From positions 100,048 through 164,047 of the forward strand of contig CAKTNW010000001.1 in assembly GCA_934589145.1 (NCBI GenBank): 64,000 nucleotides of DNA, written 5' to 3'. Source of the DNA: an uncultured Oscillospiraceae bacterium (GTDB lineage Bacteria; Bacillota; Clostridia; Oscillospirales; Oscillospiraceae). The notes under the pieces are model-generated. The model worked only from the letters and a program-made list of their open reading frames with translations, was not told the DNA's origin and did not search any database. This document shows, piece after piece, positions 16,957 through 26,002 of the stretch (its first letter is position 1; each line of letters begins with the position of its first letter). Position numbers and translations under genes: made by a program.

Positions 16957-18474
16957 TTACAACGCTCTTTTTTTCAGGACTCTATGTATAACTTCTTTCT
17001 CATACGCGTTAAATGTAACGAAATATGATCCGACCGAAAACAGCAGTGTATATACAATAATCCCAGCAAAAAGCACGCCCCAACTTCTACCAAAGTCAAT
17101 ATATCGTGCAACTACCAGCCCGATCACAAGCATCATCACTGGAACAACAGACATTCTGAAAATGTTTTTCCAGAATAGCGGAATATCAATTCCTGTTACA
17201 CGATAGTAATAGATATTCATAATAATCCCTTGGCCGATAATATATGACACACCAGAGCAAAGCGCGGCACCGAATCCGCCAAGGCTGGGGACAAGCAGGT
17301 ATGTAGAAATTACATTGGTAACAGCAATAGCGAGATAGGTTAGGCTTCTGAATTTATGCTTGTTCTGTGCCATAACAATGCTGATCCCGGTATTCTGAAT
17401 CAGCGGAACTGCAAGAGGAATCAGTGTAACCAGTGCAATCCAATAACTATCAGAATAATTATTACCCGCCCATTTGCGCAAAAAAGCTTGACCGAAGACA
17501 ACGAAACCCGAGAGCGCTAAGGAAATCAGAGCATATTGCAATCGGCCAACACGGATAAACACGGCAGAAAGTTCCGGCTTGGGGGCATCCTGCTTTACCA
17601 TGATTGTAACCTTCGGCTGCAAAACCCCGCTGACCGCCGTAGAGAGGTTCGTAAACATTGAATTGAATGTTACACCAACGTTATATACAGCGATAGCTGC
17701 CGTACTTGCCTCCATGCCCAAGATTACCTTATCTGTTGCCCAGAACAACATATCTACGATAGAGCCGATAAAAACATACAGGGAAAACCCCAAAATCTCG
17801 GTGATCAGTCGACCGGGCATTTTTCTGAACTTTGGATGCAGTCCAAGCTGCTTTACGCAGTAGACCACATACAGAGGCAGCATTACTACCTGCATCAGCG
17901 TTCCAGCCAGCGTCATTCCAACGGATGCGTAACCAAGATAAAGAGCGACGAGATTTGCAACCGGTGCCGCTACCGTAGAAAAAATGTTGATTGCTTGCCG
18001 ATAAATATAACGCTCATGCGCAACAATAACGCTTCCGAATACACTGATAGGAAATGATATTGCCATATTGAATGACATTATGCGGATAAGAATCTTGATC
18101 TTATCCAGTTCTGCGCCTGTCAAACCTTTATGAAAAATAGGTTCGACATAAGAGGATAATATCCATCCGCCAATCAGCACAAGCACACTGACACAGCTAT
18201 ATATGGCGATAAAGAGGCCCATCACGCGCTCTTCACCCTCTTTGTCATTGTCTGCTCTATATATGGAGAGATACCGAATTATCGTACTGCCCAATCCGAA
18301 GCTCAACAGAGATAAATATCCTGTGATAGATTGAGCCAGTCCCAAAAGTCCGTACTCACTTTGCCCAAGGAGTCGCAGCATGACCGGTGTGTAGAACATC
18401 GGAATCAGACTTCCAAGGGCAAGGTTTATGTAAGTCATAATAACACCAGCACGAAGCTGGTTTGGCTTGCTCAT
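16957..18474 (-). CDS. Wzx-type polysaccharide flippase (MATE/MOP superfamily)
   Basis: 505 residues with about 14 predicted membrane helices. The N-terminus (AGVIMTYINLALGSLIPMFY, LLGQSEYGLLGLAQS) is typical of oligosaccharide flippases. It would turn lipid-linked repeat units to the outer face for polymerisation by the EpsG-like protein encoded at 32723-33877. Together with the initiating transferase this defines a Wzx/Wzy-type pathway. Confidence 0.9.
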   Translation of the reverse strand: MSKPNQLRAGVIMTYINLALGSLIPMFYTPVMLRLLGQSEYGLLGLAQSITGYLSLLSFGLGSTIIRYLSIYRADNDKEGEERVMGLFIAIYSCVSVLVLIGGWILSSYVEPIFHKGLTGAELDKIKILIRIMSFNMAISFPISVFGSVIVAHERYIYRQAINIFSTVAAPVANLVALYLGYASVGMTLAGTLMQVVMLPLYVVYCVKQLGLHPKFRKMPGRLITEILGFSLYVFIGSIVDMLFWATDKVILGMEASTAAIAVYNVGVTFNSMFTNLSTAVSGVLQPKVTIMVKQDAPKPELSAVFIRVGRLQYALISLALSGFVVFGQAFLRKWAGNNYSDSYWIALVTLIPLAVPLIQNTGISIVMAQNKHKFRSLTYLAIAVTNVISTYLLVPSLGGFGAALCSGVSYIIGQGIIMNIYYYRVTGIDIPLFWKNIFRMSVVPVMMLVIGLVVARYIDFGRSWGVLFAGIIVYTLLFSVGSYFVTFNAYEKEVIHRVLKKRAL

Positions 18475-18493
18475 GATAGTAAAGTTCTCCTGC

Positions 18494-19639
18494 TTATTTG
18501 AGTCTTGAAATTGCTTCTGCGGCAGTGTATGCCCGCTGAATGTACTCTGGCATCACACGCTTCAAATGTGAGCGGATGCTTTCCTCATCGGACAACAGCC
18601 AGTCAAAACCATCCGCCAATTCGTCCGGATCCTGCAGTTCCTGCACCGGCAAAACGTAGTGCTCCTCCGTCCCGAAAATATCCCGCGCGATCCCTTTTGA
18701 TTTCACAGAGTAACCGAGTACCAATGTTGGCACGCAAGTGGAATAGGCCGCAATCGTTGCGTGGGTACGAGCGCCAATAAACATCCTGCAACGGGAGATA
18801 TAGCCTTTTAGTTCGCAACAATTATGGTCTTCCACGAGCACTACGCGGCCAGTAGAAGCAAACTTTTCATATAAACTGCGAAGCGGAATACGGTCATCGT
18901 TATTTTCGATGACAACATGAGGAATCAATGCAACTGCTGCATCTGTGGTATCCAGAATGTGCTCAATAAGACGTCGATATGCTTCATAGGCAACGCTGCC
19001 GTCTTTCGCACATTGCATGATAAGCGGGCTCGCGTTAATACCAATGGTGTTGCCGTCCTTCCAGCCTTCCGGCAAAGGCAACGTCACGGTGTCCAGCACG
19101 AATGCAGGATCAGCTACGAGAATCGTGTTTGGATTTACGGCTTTCAGTGTTTCGTAGCTGATGCTTTCTCTCGCAGTTATGAGATCGTACCGCGCAATGT
19201 CCTTCGCAGTGGCAGTATCCATCTCGGACGGCTCAAAGGAACATCCCCAGAAGACCGTTTTACCGCCCTTCTCGTGGATAATCCGGTTGTAGTATCCCAG
19301 ATACTCTTTTCCGCCATAGCAATAATTATCCCCGCCAATAGAGAAGCAGATATCTCCTGGGCGAATAGAAGAAAAGAAATCTTCATGTTCAAACTTTGTA
19401 TAAAGATAATCACTACCCGTGAGTTTATGATGTACCTTGAATTCGAATAATCTTGCTCCAGTCGGAGGCCGCTTCGTATCCTCGACAACATTAACGATGC
19501 CATTTACACCATACGCAATATCAGCATCTGGAGCAGTACTCCAAAGCGTTAATTGTGAATTCAACATTTTTGCAGTCGAGCGAACGATGGCCTCGCAACC
19601 ATGATTTGCGCTTCCACAGTGATAATAAAGAATTATCAT
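18494..19639 (-). CDS. Polysaccharide pyruvyl transferase family protein
   Basis: 381 residues. N-terminal YYHCGSANHGCEAIVRS, the middle SIGGDNYCYGG, and the late FIGARTHATIAAYSTCVPTL are the family pattern seen in CsaB/WcaK-like proteins. It would attach pyruvate ketals to a sugar from phosphoenolpyruvate. It starts seven bases from the stop of the upstream glycosyltransferase. Pyruvylation would add negative charge to the polymer. Confidence 0.87.
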   Translation of the reverse strand: MIILYYHCGSANHGCEAIVRSTAKMLNSQLTLWSTAPDADIAYGVNGIVNVVEDTKRPPTGARLFEFKVHHKLTGSDYLYTKFEHEDFFSSIRPGDICFSIGGDNYCYGGKEYLGYYNRIIHEKGGKTVFWGCSFEPSEMDTATAKDIARYDLITARESISYETLKAVNPNTILVADPAFVLDTVTLPLPEGWKDGNTIGINASPLIMQCAKDGSVAYEAYRRLIEHILDTTDAAVALIPHVVIENNDDRIPLRSLYEKFASTGRVVLVEDHNCCELKGYISRCRMFIGARTHATIAAYSTCVPTLVLGYSVKSKGIARDIFGTEEHYVLPVQELQDPDELADGFDWLLSDEESIRSHLKRVMPEYIQRAYTAAEAISRLK

Positions 19640-19645
19640 GAATCG

Positions 19646-20659
19646 TTATCTCCTATGTAAAAGGGCTCTTTTAATTGCAACCATCCGATCTGCAAGCAAA
19701 ATATTGCTAAAATTTCCCGAACGATATGCAAAAAGGTAAAGCGGATGAATAAAGCATTTTCTTGCCTGAAGGGACTCTTTGAATTCATCGCTTTGCATAA
19801 ATGTGCTGTTCCACTTTATTTTTTCCCGCTTTGTTTTGTCGGGTGCGCGCATTGTATTGCGCAACACTTTTTCATATAAGTAGAAGCGGCTGTTATGGAA
19901 TTTCTCTATTTGTTCCGCTGGTAACTTCCATTTCCGCAAATAGGACAGGCAGGTATTATTTAACCTGCGGTAAATATCCAGCAAGTTTTTCCGATACTTG
20001 GAGTCCAAACTCTCATCATTGCCACGCGTATAGTTGTATAACGGTTTTGTCGCCACTACGATCTTCTCATTCGAAGATGCATCAATATAAGCAAGATTGA
20101 ATAGCCAGTCCTCCCCTAAAGATAAATCCTCTGGAAAACGAACCTTGGCGGTTTGGACTATGTCAGTCCGGTATAGTTTATTCCACGGCTCGGCATCCAG
20201 CCACATCTCATGGAGAGACATATAATCTTGCAGCGTATAGCGCAAAAGCGATTTTGCAGATGTGTAATTGGGAGCGGCGTTTTCTTTTTGATATCCTGTC
20301 ACGGTCTGAAAACAACACCAGATATGGCCGCAACCCGGATTGGATTCTGCCGCTTGAATGAGGGCTTCAAGATAGTCTGGCTCAAGGTAATCATCGCTGT
20401 CGCAGAACGTGATATACTCACCAGTCACGGCATCAATTCCTGCATTCCGTGCCGATGACACACCGCCATTTGTCTTGTGAATCACTCGAATACGAGTATC
20501 TTCTGCAGCAAGTTTGTCACACAATTCGCCACTTCCGTCTGTGGAACCATCATCTACAAGCATCAATTCAAAATTGGTGTAAGTTTGCTGTCGAATAGAA
20601 CCAACGCAGCATTCTAACGATTTAATGCAGTTGTAAGCTGGAACAATAATTGAAACCAT
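19646..20659 (-). CDS. Family 2 glycosyltransferase
   Basis: 337 residues from the ATG at 20659, behind a GAGGCAGG site. A longer frame to 20758 lies inside the upstream acetyltransferase gene and is rejected. GT-A hallmarks: VSIIVPAYNCIKSLECCVGS, LMLVDDGSTDGSGELCD, RNAGIDAVTGEYITFCDSDD. It would add one sugar to the lipid-linked repeat unit; donor and acceptor are unknown. Confidence 0.88.
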   Translation of the reverse strand: MVSIIVPAYNCIKSLECCVGSIRQQTYTNFELMLVDDGSTDGSGELCDKLAAEDTRIRVIHKTNGGVSSARNAGIDAVTGEYITFCDSDDYLEPDYLEALIQAAESNPGCGHIWCCFQTVTGYQKENAAPNYTSAKSLLRYTLQDYMSLHEMWLDAEPWNKLYRTDIVQTAKVRFPEDLSLGEDWLFNLAYIDASSNEKIVVATKPLYNYTRGNDESLDSKYRKNLLDIYRRLNNTCLSYLRKWKLPAEQIEKFHNSRFYLYEKVLRNTMRAPDKTKREKIKWNSTFMQSDEFKESLQARKCFIHPLYLFAYRSGNFSNILLADRMVAIKRALLHRR

Positions 20660-20685
20660 ATACCTGCCTCGTTCTCTGAACAAGC

Positions 20686-21247
20686 TTATACATATCCAAA
20701 TGTAGATTCTAACCTTTTGTGCATTTCCTGCCGCTCTTCTTCTGAGGCATTTGCCCATTCATCCCAGCGATGTTCGCTGAAATATGGTTTTGTCTCAAGA
20801 TTTTTCAAGTGTTTCGCCTGAAAGTCACTAAAAGAGCACACAAATTTTGCCGGGTTTCCTGCATAAACACTGTCAGAAGGAATATCGTGTGTTACGACAG
20901 AGCCCGCACCAATAATTACATTATCTCCAATTCTGGTATTGCAGAGAACAATACTATCTGCTCCGATAAAAACGTTGTTTCCTATTTTCACAACGCCTAT
21001 TTTGGTATGTGCCCCTGCTTTCACCGTACTTGCATCGTGTGCAAGGATTCTCACATTGCTTGCCAGTGTGACATCGTCACCAACAGAAATTAACCATGGC
21101 CAATTTGCATCTATCGGATAGCCGCTGTTATATTGAAAATTCTTTCCTGCTGTAAACCCGTGAGCGAAGCAATAATCCATTGCCGCCTTCTCAGGGGCTG
21201 TCCCCCCCCCCACGCACAATTTCCTTGATAATGTCTATTATCCTCAT
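20686..21247 (-). pseudogene. Hexapeptide acetyltransferase, frameshifted at a ten-G tract
   Basis: The natural start is the ATG at 21247, which has an AAAGGGG site placed right after the stop of the upstream glycosyltransferase. It encodes MRIIDIIKEIVR and then meets ten G (21202-21211), after which this frame stops within four codons. With nine G the frame would continue into TAPEKAAMDYCFAHGF and the full catalytic part, giving about 186 residues. The paralogue at 23495-24040 starts MRKILKELVYRLRG and aligns with that reconstruction. The catalytic part is intact (ISVGDDVTLASNVRILAHDA, IGAGSVVTHDIPSDSVYAGN). The tract is likely a slippage-driven on/off switch, seen here in the off state; a sequencing error is the main alternative. 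Confidence 0.82.
21202..21211 (-). repeat. Homopolymeric tract of ten G inside a coding start
   Basis: Ten C on the plus strand, 36 bases after the ATG at 21247. Removing one base or adding two restores the frame. Confidence 0.9.
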
Positions 21248-21260
21248 GCCATTTTCCCCT

Positions 21261-22238
21261 TTACAGTCCAATCTTCAGCGCATTGCGGACACGACATGCA
21301 GCCATCAAACTGCTCTTTGCCATGTTGAGCCAAAGCCTTTCTTTCGCGCCGCATTCTTCCATCTGAAATGGATGTGTTTCTATTACATTCTCAAAGTAGG
21401 CTAATATCTTTTTAGCCGCAGCTTTGCCCAGCGTCCGCATTGCCAACTGTCCCTGATAGATACAGGTAAACCAAAGATCCTTAACGGCCAGCGGCGATAA
21501 TGCAGGAAAGCGCTCCTGTATGTATGCACAGCGCTGCACCTTTGCCTCAACAGCATCCAGCCGTTTTAGCGAATATCCCTCGCCCATAATGCTGCCGCCG
21601 CGCTGAAGGTAATAATATCCAATGTGATCTGAAACTGAAACCCTCTGAGCTCTGCCAATAGCTTGATAACTCCAAAAAACGTCCTCGTGGTATTTCCCTT
21701 TGGGAAACAGAATATCTCTGATCAGCACTGTCTTATAAAGCTTGTACCAAACCGGCTGCTTGAGCCATGACTCTTCAATAATTGCTCGCATGGCTTCCTC
21801 TTGGTTTAGAACACGGTTACCCTCTCGCGTCAACATGCGAGACGGCGTTTTATTCTCCCATACCATCTGCACGCCACAGGCTGCGATGTCACTACTATCT
21901 TCTTCCAAGCGCTGATAAAGGTGCTCGTACATATCAGGCGCGATCCAATCATCGCTATCGACGAAAGTCATCAGTTCGCCAGTTGCGACAGCCATGCCCG
22001 CATTTCTGGCATCCGACAGGCCACCGTTGGGCTTATGTATTACCCGAATACGGCTATCTTTTTCCGCCCAAGCATCACACGTGGCAGGGCAGTTATCAGG
22101 CGATCCATCGTCCACCAGAATGATTTCCAGATTTTTATACGTCTGGTTCGCGATAGAAGATATGCACTTATCCAGATATGCTTCGACCTTATAGACAGGG
22201 ACGATAACACTGATCTTTGCAGTATCCACAGGGTTCAC
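21261..22238 (-). CDS. Family 2 glycosyltransferase
   Basis: 325 residues. GT-A motifs are clear: ISVIVPVYKVEAYLDKCISS, LVDDGSPDNCPATCDAW, NAGMAVATGELMTFVDSDDW. The layout resembles EpsJ/EpsH-type transferases of exopolysaccharide clusters. Its stop codon directly precedes the ribosome site of the phase-variable acetyltransferase. Its ATG overlaps the stop of the upstream gene by four bases. Confidence 0.9.
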   Translation of the reverse strand: MNPVDTAKISVIVPVYKVEAYLDKCISSIANQTYKNLEIILVDDGSPDNCPATCDAWAEKDSRIRVIHKPNGGLSDARNAGMAVATGELMTFVDSDDWIAPDMYEHLYQRLEEDSSDIAACGVQMVWENKTPSRMLTREGNRVLNQEEAMRAIIEESWLKQPVWYKLYKTVLIRDILFPKGKYHEDVFWSYQAIGRAQRVSVSDHIGYYYLQRGGSIMGEGYSLKRLDAVEAKVQRCAYIQERFPALSPLAVKDLWFTCIYQGQLAMRTLGKAAAKKILAYFENVIETHPFQMEECGAKERLWLNMAKSSLMAACRVRNALKIGL

Positions 22239-23452
22239 CTCCCAGCCTCCAGAATACTCGTAATAATCTTAGCTGGTTCAAAATCATCCAGCGGCACATT
22301 CCGAACAGAGCCAATGTAGCCGGATTCTATCTGCCGAATTGCGCAAGTAATATCTTCCACAGTATTTTGGCAGAAAACATATCGATTAAACTTGCCAAAA
22401 TAGTCTTTCAGCACAGCCTGCTCATCATCTGTGCCATCAAGGATAAATAGAATCGTTTTGTCCGTTGCGGAATACTGATATATCTTGCCTGGTATTTGAC
22501 CGCCCTGCCGATTGCAGAGGAATACGAGAACATTGGTGCCGTCCTCAATTGGTTTCAATTCTGCTAAAGGAAGACGCGGGTGAATGTGAATCTTATCAGT
22601 TAAACGGAAAAGGTTACTGGGATTTCCACAAATATTGACCTCGACTCCCACATTGGCTGCCGCTGTATAGAATGGTTCTAAATCTCTTGCCGCTGGCGCA
22701 TAATCACCAAAGTAGCCATAGATATTTCGACTAGAGGACTTATGTACAGGAGTAGCGTTCTTGTAGTATGCAGGTAGTGGCATCCAAAACATCTTTTCCG
22801 CCGACTCAGGAAAGAGCTTCTGCTGATTCCGCAGTGTCAGCGGGCTGACATAACAGACTTTTTCTGCAAAGGAAAGTAGGCGTTTTTCTTCGTTAAAAAT
22901 AGCAGTATTCCCGTTAAAGCCGTAGGCATCCGAATACCATGGATCTTCCCAAATCTGAATCCAGTGAGACGCATTTATTTGCTTAGATGTTAGTAGCTTA
23001 TATGCAAGGAGATGGCTGGATGGGGGAGTAGAAAGCGACAGTACGTAGTCAAATACATTAGTTGAATTAAAATACTTGGCATGTTTTACAAACGTCGCAT
23101 ATATTCCATGAACTCCATAGAGTGAAAGAATATGTGACTTAATCTTTCTAATTGTGCTATGGGCAACATTCTCGCCACATATAGCATTAGAATCACATGT
23201 TGAAGGGGGGCGTGATGCAACCTGTTTCTTCATTGATGAAAGTTTCTGATAGAGAGAAATTCCATCAAAGGTATACTGAGTAACCTGTTGAGGAATTTGC
23301 ATCAAAGGATCGGTTTCATACCCTTTCCCACCTGCGCTAAGCAAGGTGACGTCCATTCCACTATCCACCATTCCCCGAATATATGACAAATGGCACAGAT
23401 TTGCAGAACTATTCATCTGGATGCAATCCCCATTAATCACCAAAACTTTCAT
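22235..23452 (-). CDS. Glycosyltransferase-like protein (GT-B fold suspected)
   Basis: 405 residues. The N-terminus MKVLVINGDCIQMNSSANLC followed by a strand-helix pattern, and the C-terminal PGKIYQYSATDKTILFI resemble GT-B glycosyltransferases of family 4 type, in which a P-K-Y pattern near the end contacts the donor. The usual E-x7-E motif is weak, so this is a divergent member. It sits among other transferases and probably contributes one linkage. A non-catalytic homologue is possible. Confidence 0.72.
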   Translation of the reverse strand: MKVLVINGDCIQMNSSANLCHLSYIRGMVDSGMDVTLLSAGGKGYETDPLMQIPQQVTQYTFDGISLYQKLSSMKKQVASRPPSTCDSNAICGENVAHSTIRKIKSHILSLYGVHGIYATFVKHAKYFNSTNVFDYVLSLSTPPSSHLLAYKLLTSKQINASHWIQIWEDPWYSDAYGFNGNTAIFNEEKRLLSFAEKVCYVSPLTLRNQQKLFPESAEKMFWMPLPAYYKNATPVHKSSSRNIYGYFGDYAPAARDLEPFYTAAANVGVEVNICGNPSNLFRLTDKIHIHPRLPLAELKPIEDGTNVLVFLCNRQGGQIPGKIYQYSATDKTILFILDGTDDEQAVLKDYFGKFNRYVFCQNTVEDITCAIRQIESGYIGSVRNVPLDDFEPAKIITSILEAGR

Positions 23453-23494
23453 AGCAACAACTCCCGAAATATATAAATCGTGCTAATGTAAAAA

Positions 23495-24040
23495 TCAGTC
23501 AATGTATCCTATCTTTCCGCTTAATTCAGCTTTTTGCTTCAGTCTCAATTCCATGGGAACATCTTTACGCAGAGTATACTCTTCACCATAACAAGGAGAC
23601 ATCTCCATCCGTGTGCGTTCTTTCTGAAGATATTGCTCTAATGAGCAAACAACTCTGGCAGGGTTTCCAGTAGCCACTACCCCATCTGGAACATCATGTG
23701 TCACTACACTCCCAGCACCAATAACAACATCCTTTCCAATCGTAACTCCGGGCAATACGATGCTCTCTGCACCAATGAACACGTTATTTCCAATCGTAAC
23801 TCGACCGATTTTAGTGAAGTTCAAGAATGTTTTCGTGCTTGCATCATGGCAGAGAATATGTACCCGTGGTGCTATTGTTACATCGTCGCCAATCTCAATA
23901 AGCCAGCAGTGTGATGGATCAAGAATCACCCCATTCAGGCGCTTGAAGTTTTTCCCAACTACCATTCCCATAGATATCAGTTTTTCCGTGGTATACTCAC
24001 CGCGTAGGCGGTAGACTAATTCTTTTAGGATTTTGCGCAT
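23495..24040 (-). CDS. Hexapeptide-repeat acetyltransferase
   Basis: 181 residues from the ATG at 24040, behind TGAGGG. The left-handed beta-helix is plain: IEIGDDVTIAPRVHILCHDA, IGNNVFIGAESIVLPGVTIG, VIGAGSVVTHDVPDGVVATG. This is the maltose/galactoside O-acetyltransferase group that uses acetyl-CoA. It is a paralogue of the frameshifted gene at 20686-21247, including the N-terminal helix, and shows what the intact form of that gene should look like. Confidence 0.88.
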   Translation of the reverse strand: MRKILKELVYRLRGEYTTEKLISMGMVVGKNFKRLNGVILDPSHCWLIEIGDDVTIAPRVHILCHDASTKTFLNFTKIGRVTIGNNVFIGAESIVLPGVTIGKDVVIGAGSVVTHDVPDGVVATGNPARVVCSLEQYLQKERTRMEMSPCYGEEYTLRKDVPMELRLKQKAELSGKIGYID

Positions 24041-24050
24041 ACGATTTCCC

Positions 24051-25169
24051 TCACAATTCCAACAGCATTTCATCTACTGCACAGACAGTATTTTCCGTAC
24101 TAAAGCTTTTACCGCGCTCGATAGCCTTTCCTTTATAGTGGGCAAGCTTGTCTGGATGGTCGAGCAAATCCTTGATTCCATGATACAGGGCTTCTTCGCT
24201 GTTTTCAGTCACGATGCCCCATTCGTTATGCTCGCCAAGCATTTCCTTCATGCCAGAGACCTCGACGGTGCAGACCGGCGTTCCAACAATCAACGCCTCG
24301 GTAGCTGCGGTAGAGAACCCCTCGGCAAAGCTGGCGCAGACAAAAAGGTCACACTTTGAGACATACTTATAGGGATTGGTCTGGTAGCCGAGCAGGGTGA
24401 CAGCTTCTTGCAGGTTATTTGCTTGAATAAAGCGTTCCATTTCCTGCTGGAGCAGGCCGATGCCAAGAATGTAGAGATGGACTAAATATTTCTCATCACG
24501 CAAGCGCTTGATGATGGACAGCAGCCGCATATAGCCCTTGGATTCCTTCAGTGTTCCGACTGCCATCAGCCGTATTTTTCCGTCATTCTTCAACTCTGGT
24601 GCAGCATCATCTGCATTAGCCAGTATTTTCTCGGACTCCACTGTGTTGTACAGCACGCAACATGGGTTCTGAAAATTTAGGATACGGCAAAAATCATCAT
24701 GGACATACTGCGAAACGCACACAGTCTGGTCAAAGCGGTTGTAGCACTCGCGCGCTTCGCGCTCACTGCGGAACGAACCAGCCAGCTTTTTCATCGTGTG
24801 CTGCTCCACATGAATCCACGATACGAGCTTAGTGTTCACATCCTGACAACCGCTGATAACCCGCGCAGAGGGGCCTTCAAGATAGGAAACCTCGATATCG
24901 TAATGCTCTTTCACGCACATTCGATGTAGCTGCGCCGGTGTCAGCAGCTTCATTAGCTTGCTGTTACCCGGCACCTCTTTCGGGAATACCGCATGAAAGT
25001 GGATATCCGGTGCAAGGAACTGTTCGTTCACGCCGCCGCCAAAGAGTGCCGTCACGGAGATATCAAATTTTGAACGATCCATGTTGTTGACCAGATTGAC
25101 CAGCACCTTTTCGGCACCGCCCTGACCAAGGTCATGGATGAGAAATAATACCTTTTTCACAAAACGCAT
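24051..25169 (-). CDS. Family 4 glycosyltransferase
   Basis: 372 residues with a GT-B layout. The N-terminal KVLFLIHDLGQGGAEKVLVN is the acceptor-side glycine-rich loop. The middle IRLMAVGTLKESKGYMRLL starts the donor domain, and SFAEGFSTAATEALIVGTPV is the E-x7-E signature. A retaining transferase for a hexose or hexosamine is likely; the sugar is unknown. Confidence 0.92.
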   Translation of the reverse strand: MRFVKKVLFLIHDLGQGGAEKVLVNLVNNMDRSKFDISVTALFGGGVNEQFLAPDIHFHAVFPKEVPGNSKLMKLLTPAQLHRMCVKEHYDIEVSYLEGPSARVISGCQDVNTKLVSWIHVEQHTMKKLAGSFRSEREARECYNRFDQTVCVSQYVHDDFCRILNFQNPCCVLYNTVESEKILANADDAAPELKNDGKIRLMAVGTLKESKGYMRLLSIIKRLRDEKYLVHLYILGIGLLQQEMERFIQANNLQEAVTLLGYQTNPYKYVSKCDLFVCASFAEGFSTAATEALIVGTPVCTVEVSGMKEMLGEHNEWGIVTENSEEALYHGIKDLLDHPDKLAHYKGKAIERGKSFSTENTVCAVDEMLLEL

Positions 25170-25173
25170 CCTC

Positions 25174-25989
25174 TTATGTGTTGCTGCTATGATTCAGCTT
25201 CCATGTATGAGCGATTCGATACAGGAATGTCGGCACAAATGCCTTCAAAACGATCAAGTATGGCCGATAACACACAAGTCCCCGGAAGCCCATAAGCCGA
25301 TAGCCTTTGCATCGGGTTTTTGCGCTGTTGATCCTTGCCCTCAGCGTCCGCCGCTTTACCGCGCTCGCATCTTCCAGAATGGTATAAAGTTCATCAGGCA
25401 AATTGTACCCCTTGAACCCCCGCGCAAGAAAGCGGCACCATAGATCCACATCCTCTACCCGAAGGACGGTAGGATCGAGCGAATACCCGCCGAGCTCCTC
25501 ATATACCCGCTTATAGGTCATGATCGTCGCATGTGAAAACGCATTCTGCCGAAGCATGGTCTCTTTGGTCGGCATGGGCGTTTTAATAATAGATGCCAAC
25601 TGTTTTTGCCCATCAGATACCGAAACGCCCGTCCCTACCAAATCATATTCGGGATGCTCACGCAAAAAAAACACCTGCTTTTCAAAACGGGTCGGAGCGG
25701 ACCAATCGTCGCCATCCATGCGTGCCACGAGCTCTGTATTTACATGTTGCAGACAGTGGTTCAGCGAATACGGCAATTGACGATTCCCGTCGTTTTTTAT
25801 CAGGACAAATCGATCAGGATACTTCGCCTGATACCGTTCCAACACGTTCCACGTTCCGTCCGTAGAGCCGTCATCACAGATTATCATGACCCAGTCCGTA
25901 TATGTTTGGGCTAAAATGGAATCTATCGCCTTTCCAACGGTGCCCTCGCAATTGTAGACCGCCATAATCACTGAAATTCTTCCATCCAT
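25174..25989 (-). CDS. Family 2 glycosyltransferase
   Basis: 271 residues from the ATG at 25989; a TTG at 26010 would overlap the upstream gene more and lies before the gaggga site. GT-A motifs: RISVIMAVYNCEGTVGKAI, MIICDDGSTDGTWNVLE, LVARMDGDDWSAPTRFE. The DGDD metal-binding motif is clear. It belongs to the set of repeat-unit transferases in this operon. Confidence 0.9.
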   Translation of the reverse strand: MDGRISVIMAVYNCEGTVGKAIDSILAQTYTDWVMIICDDGSTDGTWNVLERYQAKYPDRFVLIKNDGNRQLPYSLNHCLQHVNTELVARMDGDDWSAPTRFEKQVFFLREHPEYDLVGTGVSVSDGQKQLASIIKTPMPTKETMLRQNAFSHATIMTYKRVYEELGGYSLDPTVLRVEDVDLWCRFLARGFKGYNLPDELYTILEDASAVKRRTLRARINSAKTRCKGYRLMGFRGLVCYRPYLIVLKAFVPTFLYRIAHTWKLNHSSNT

Positions 25990-26002
25990 CGGGGGCTCTC
26001 CC

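Noticed and set aside
20660..20758. N-terminal extension of the glycosyltransferase at 19646
   Set aside because: The extra codons lie inside the acetyltransferase gene; the ATG at 20659 begins the GT2 fold and has its own ribosome site.
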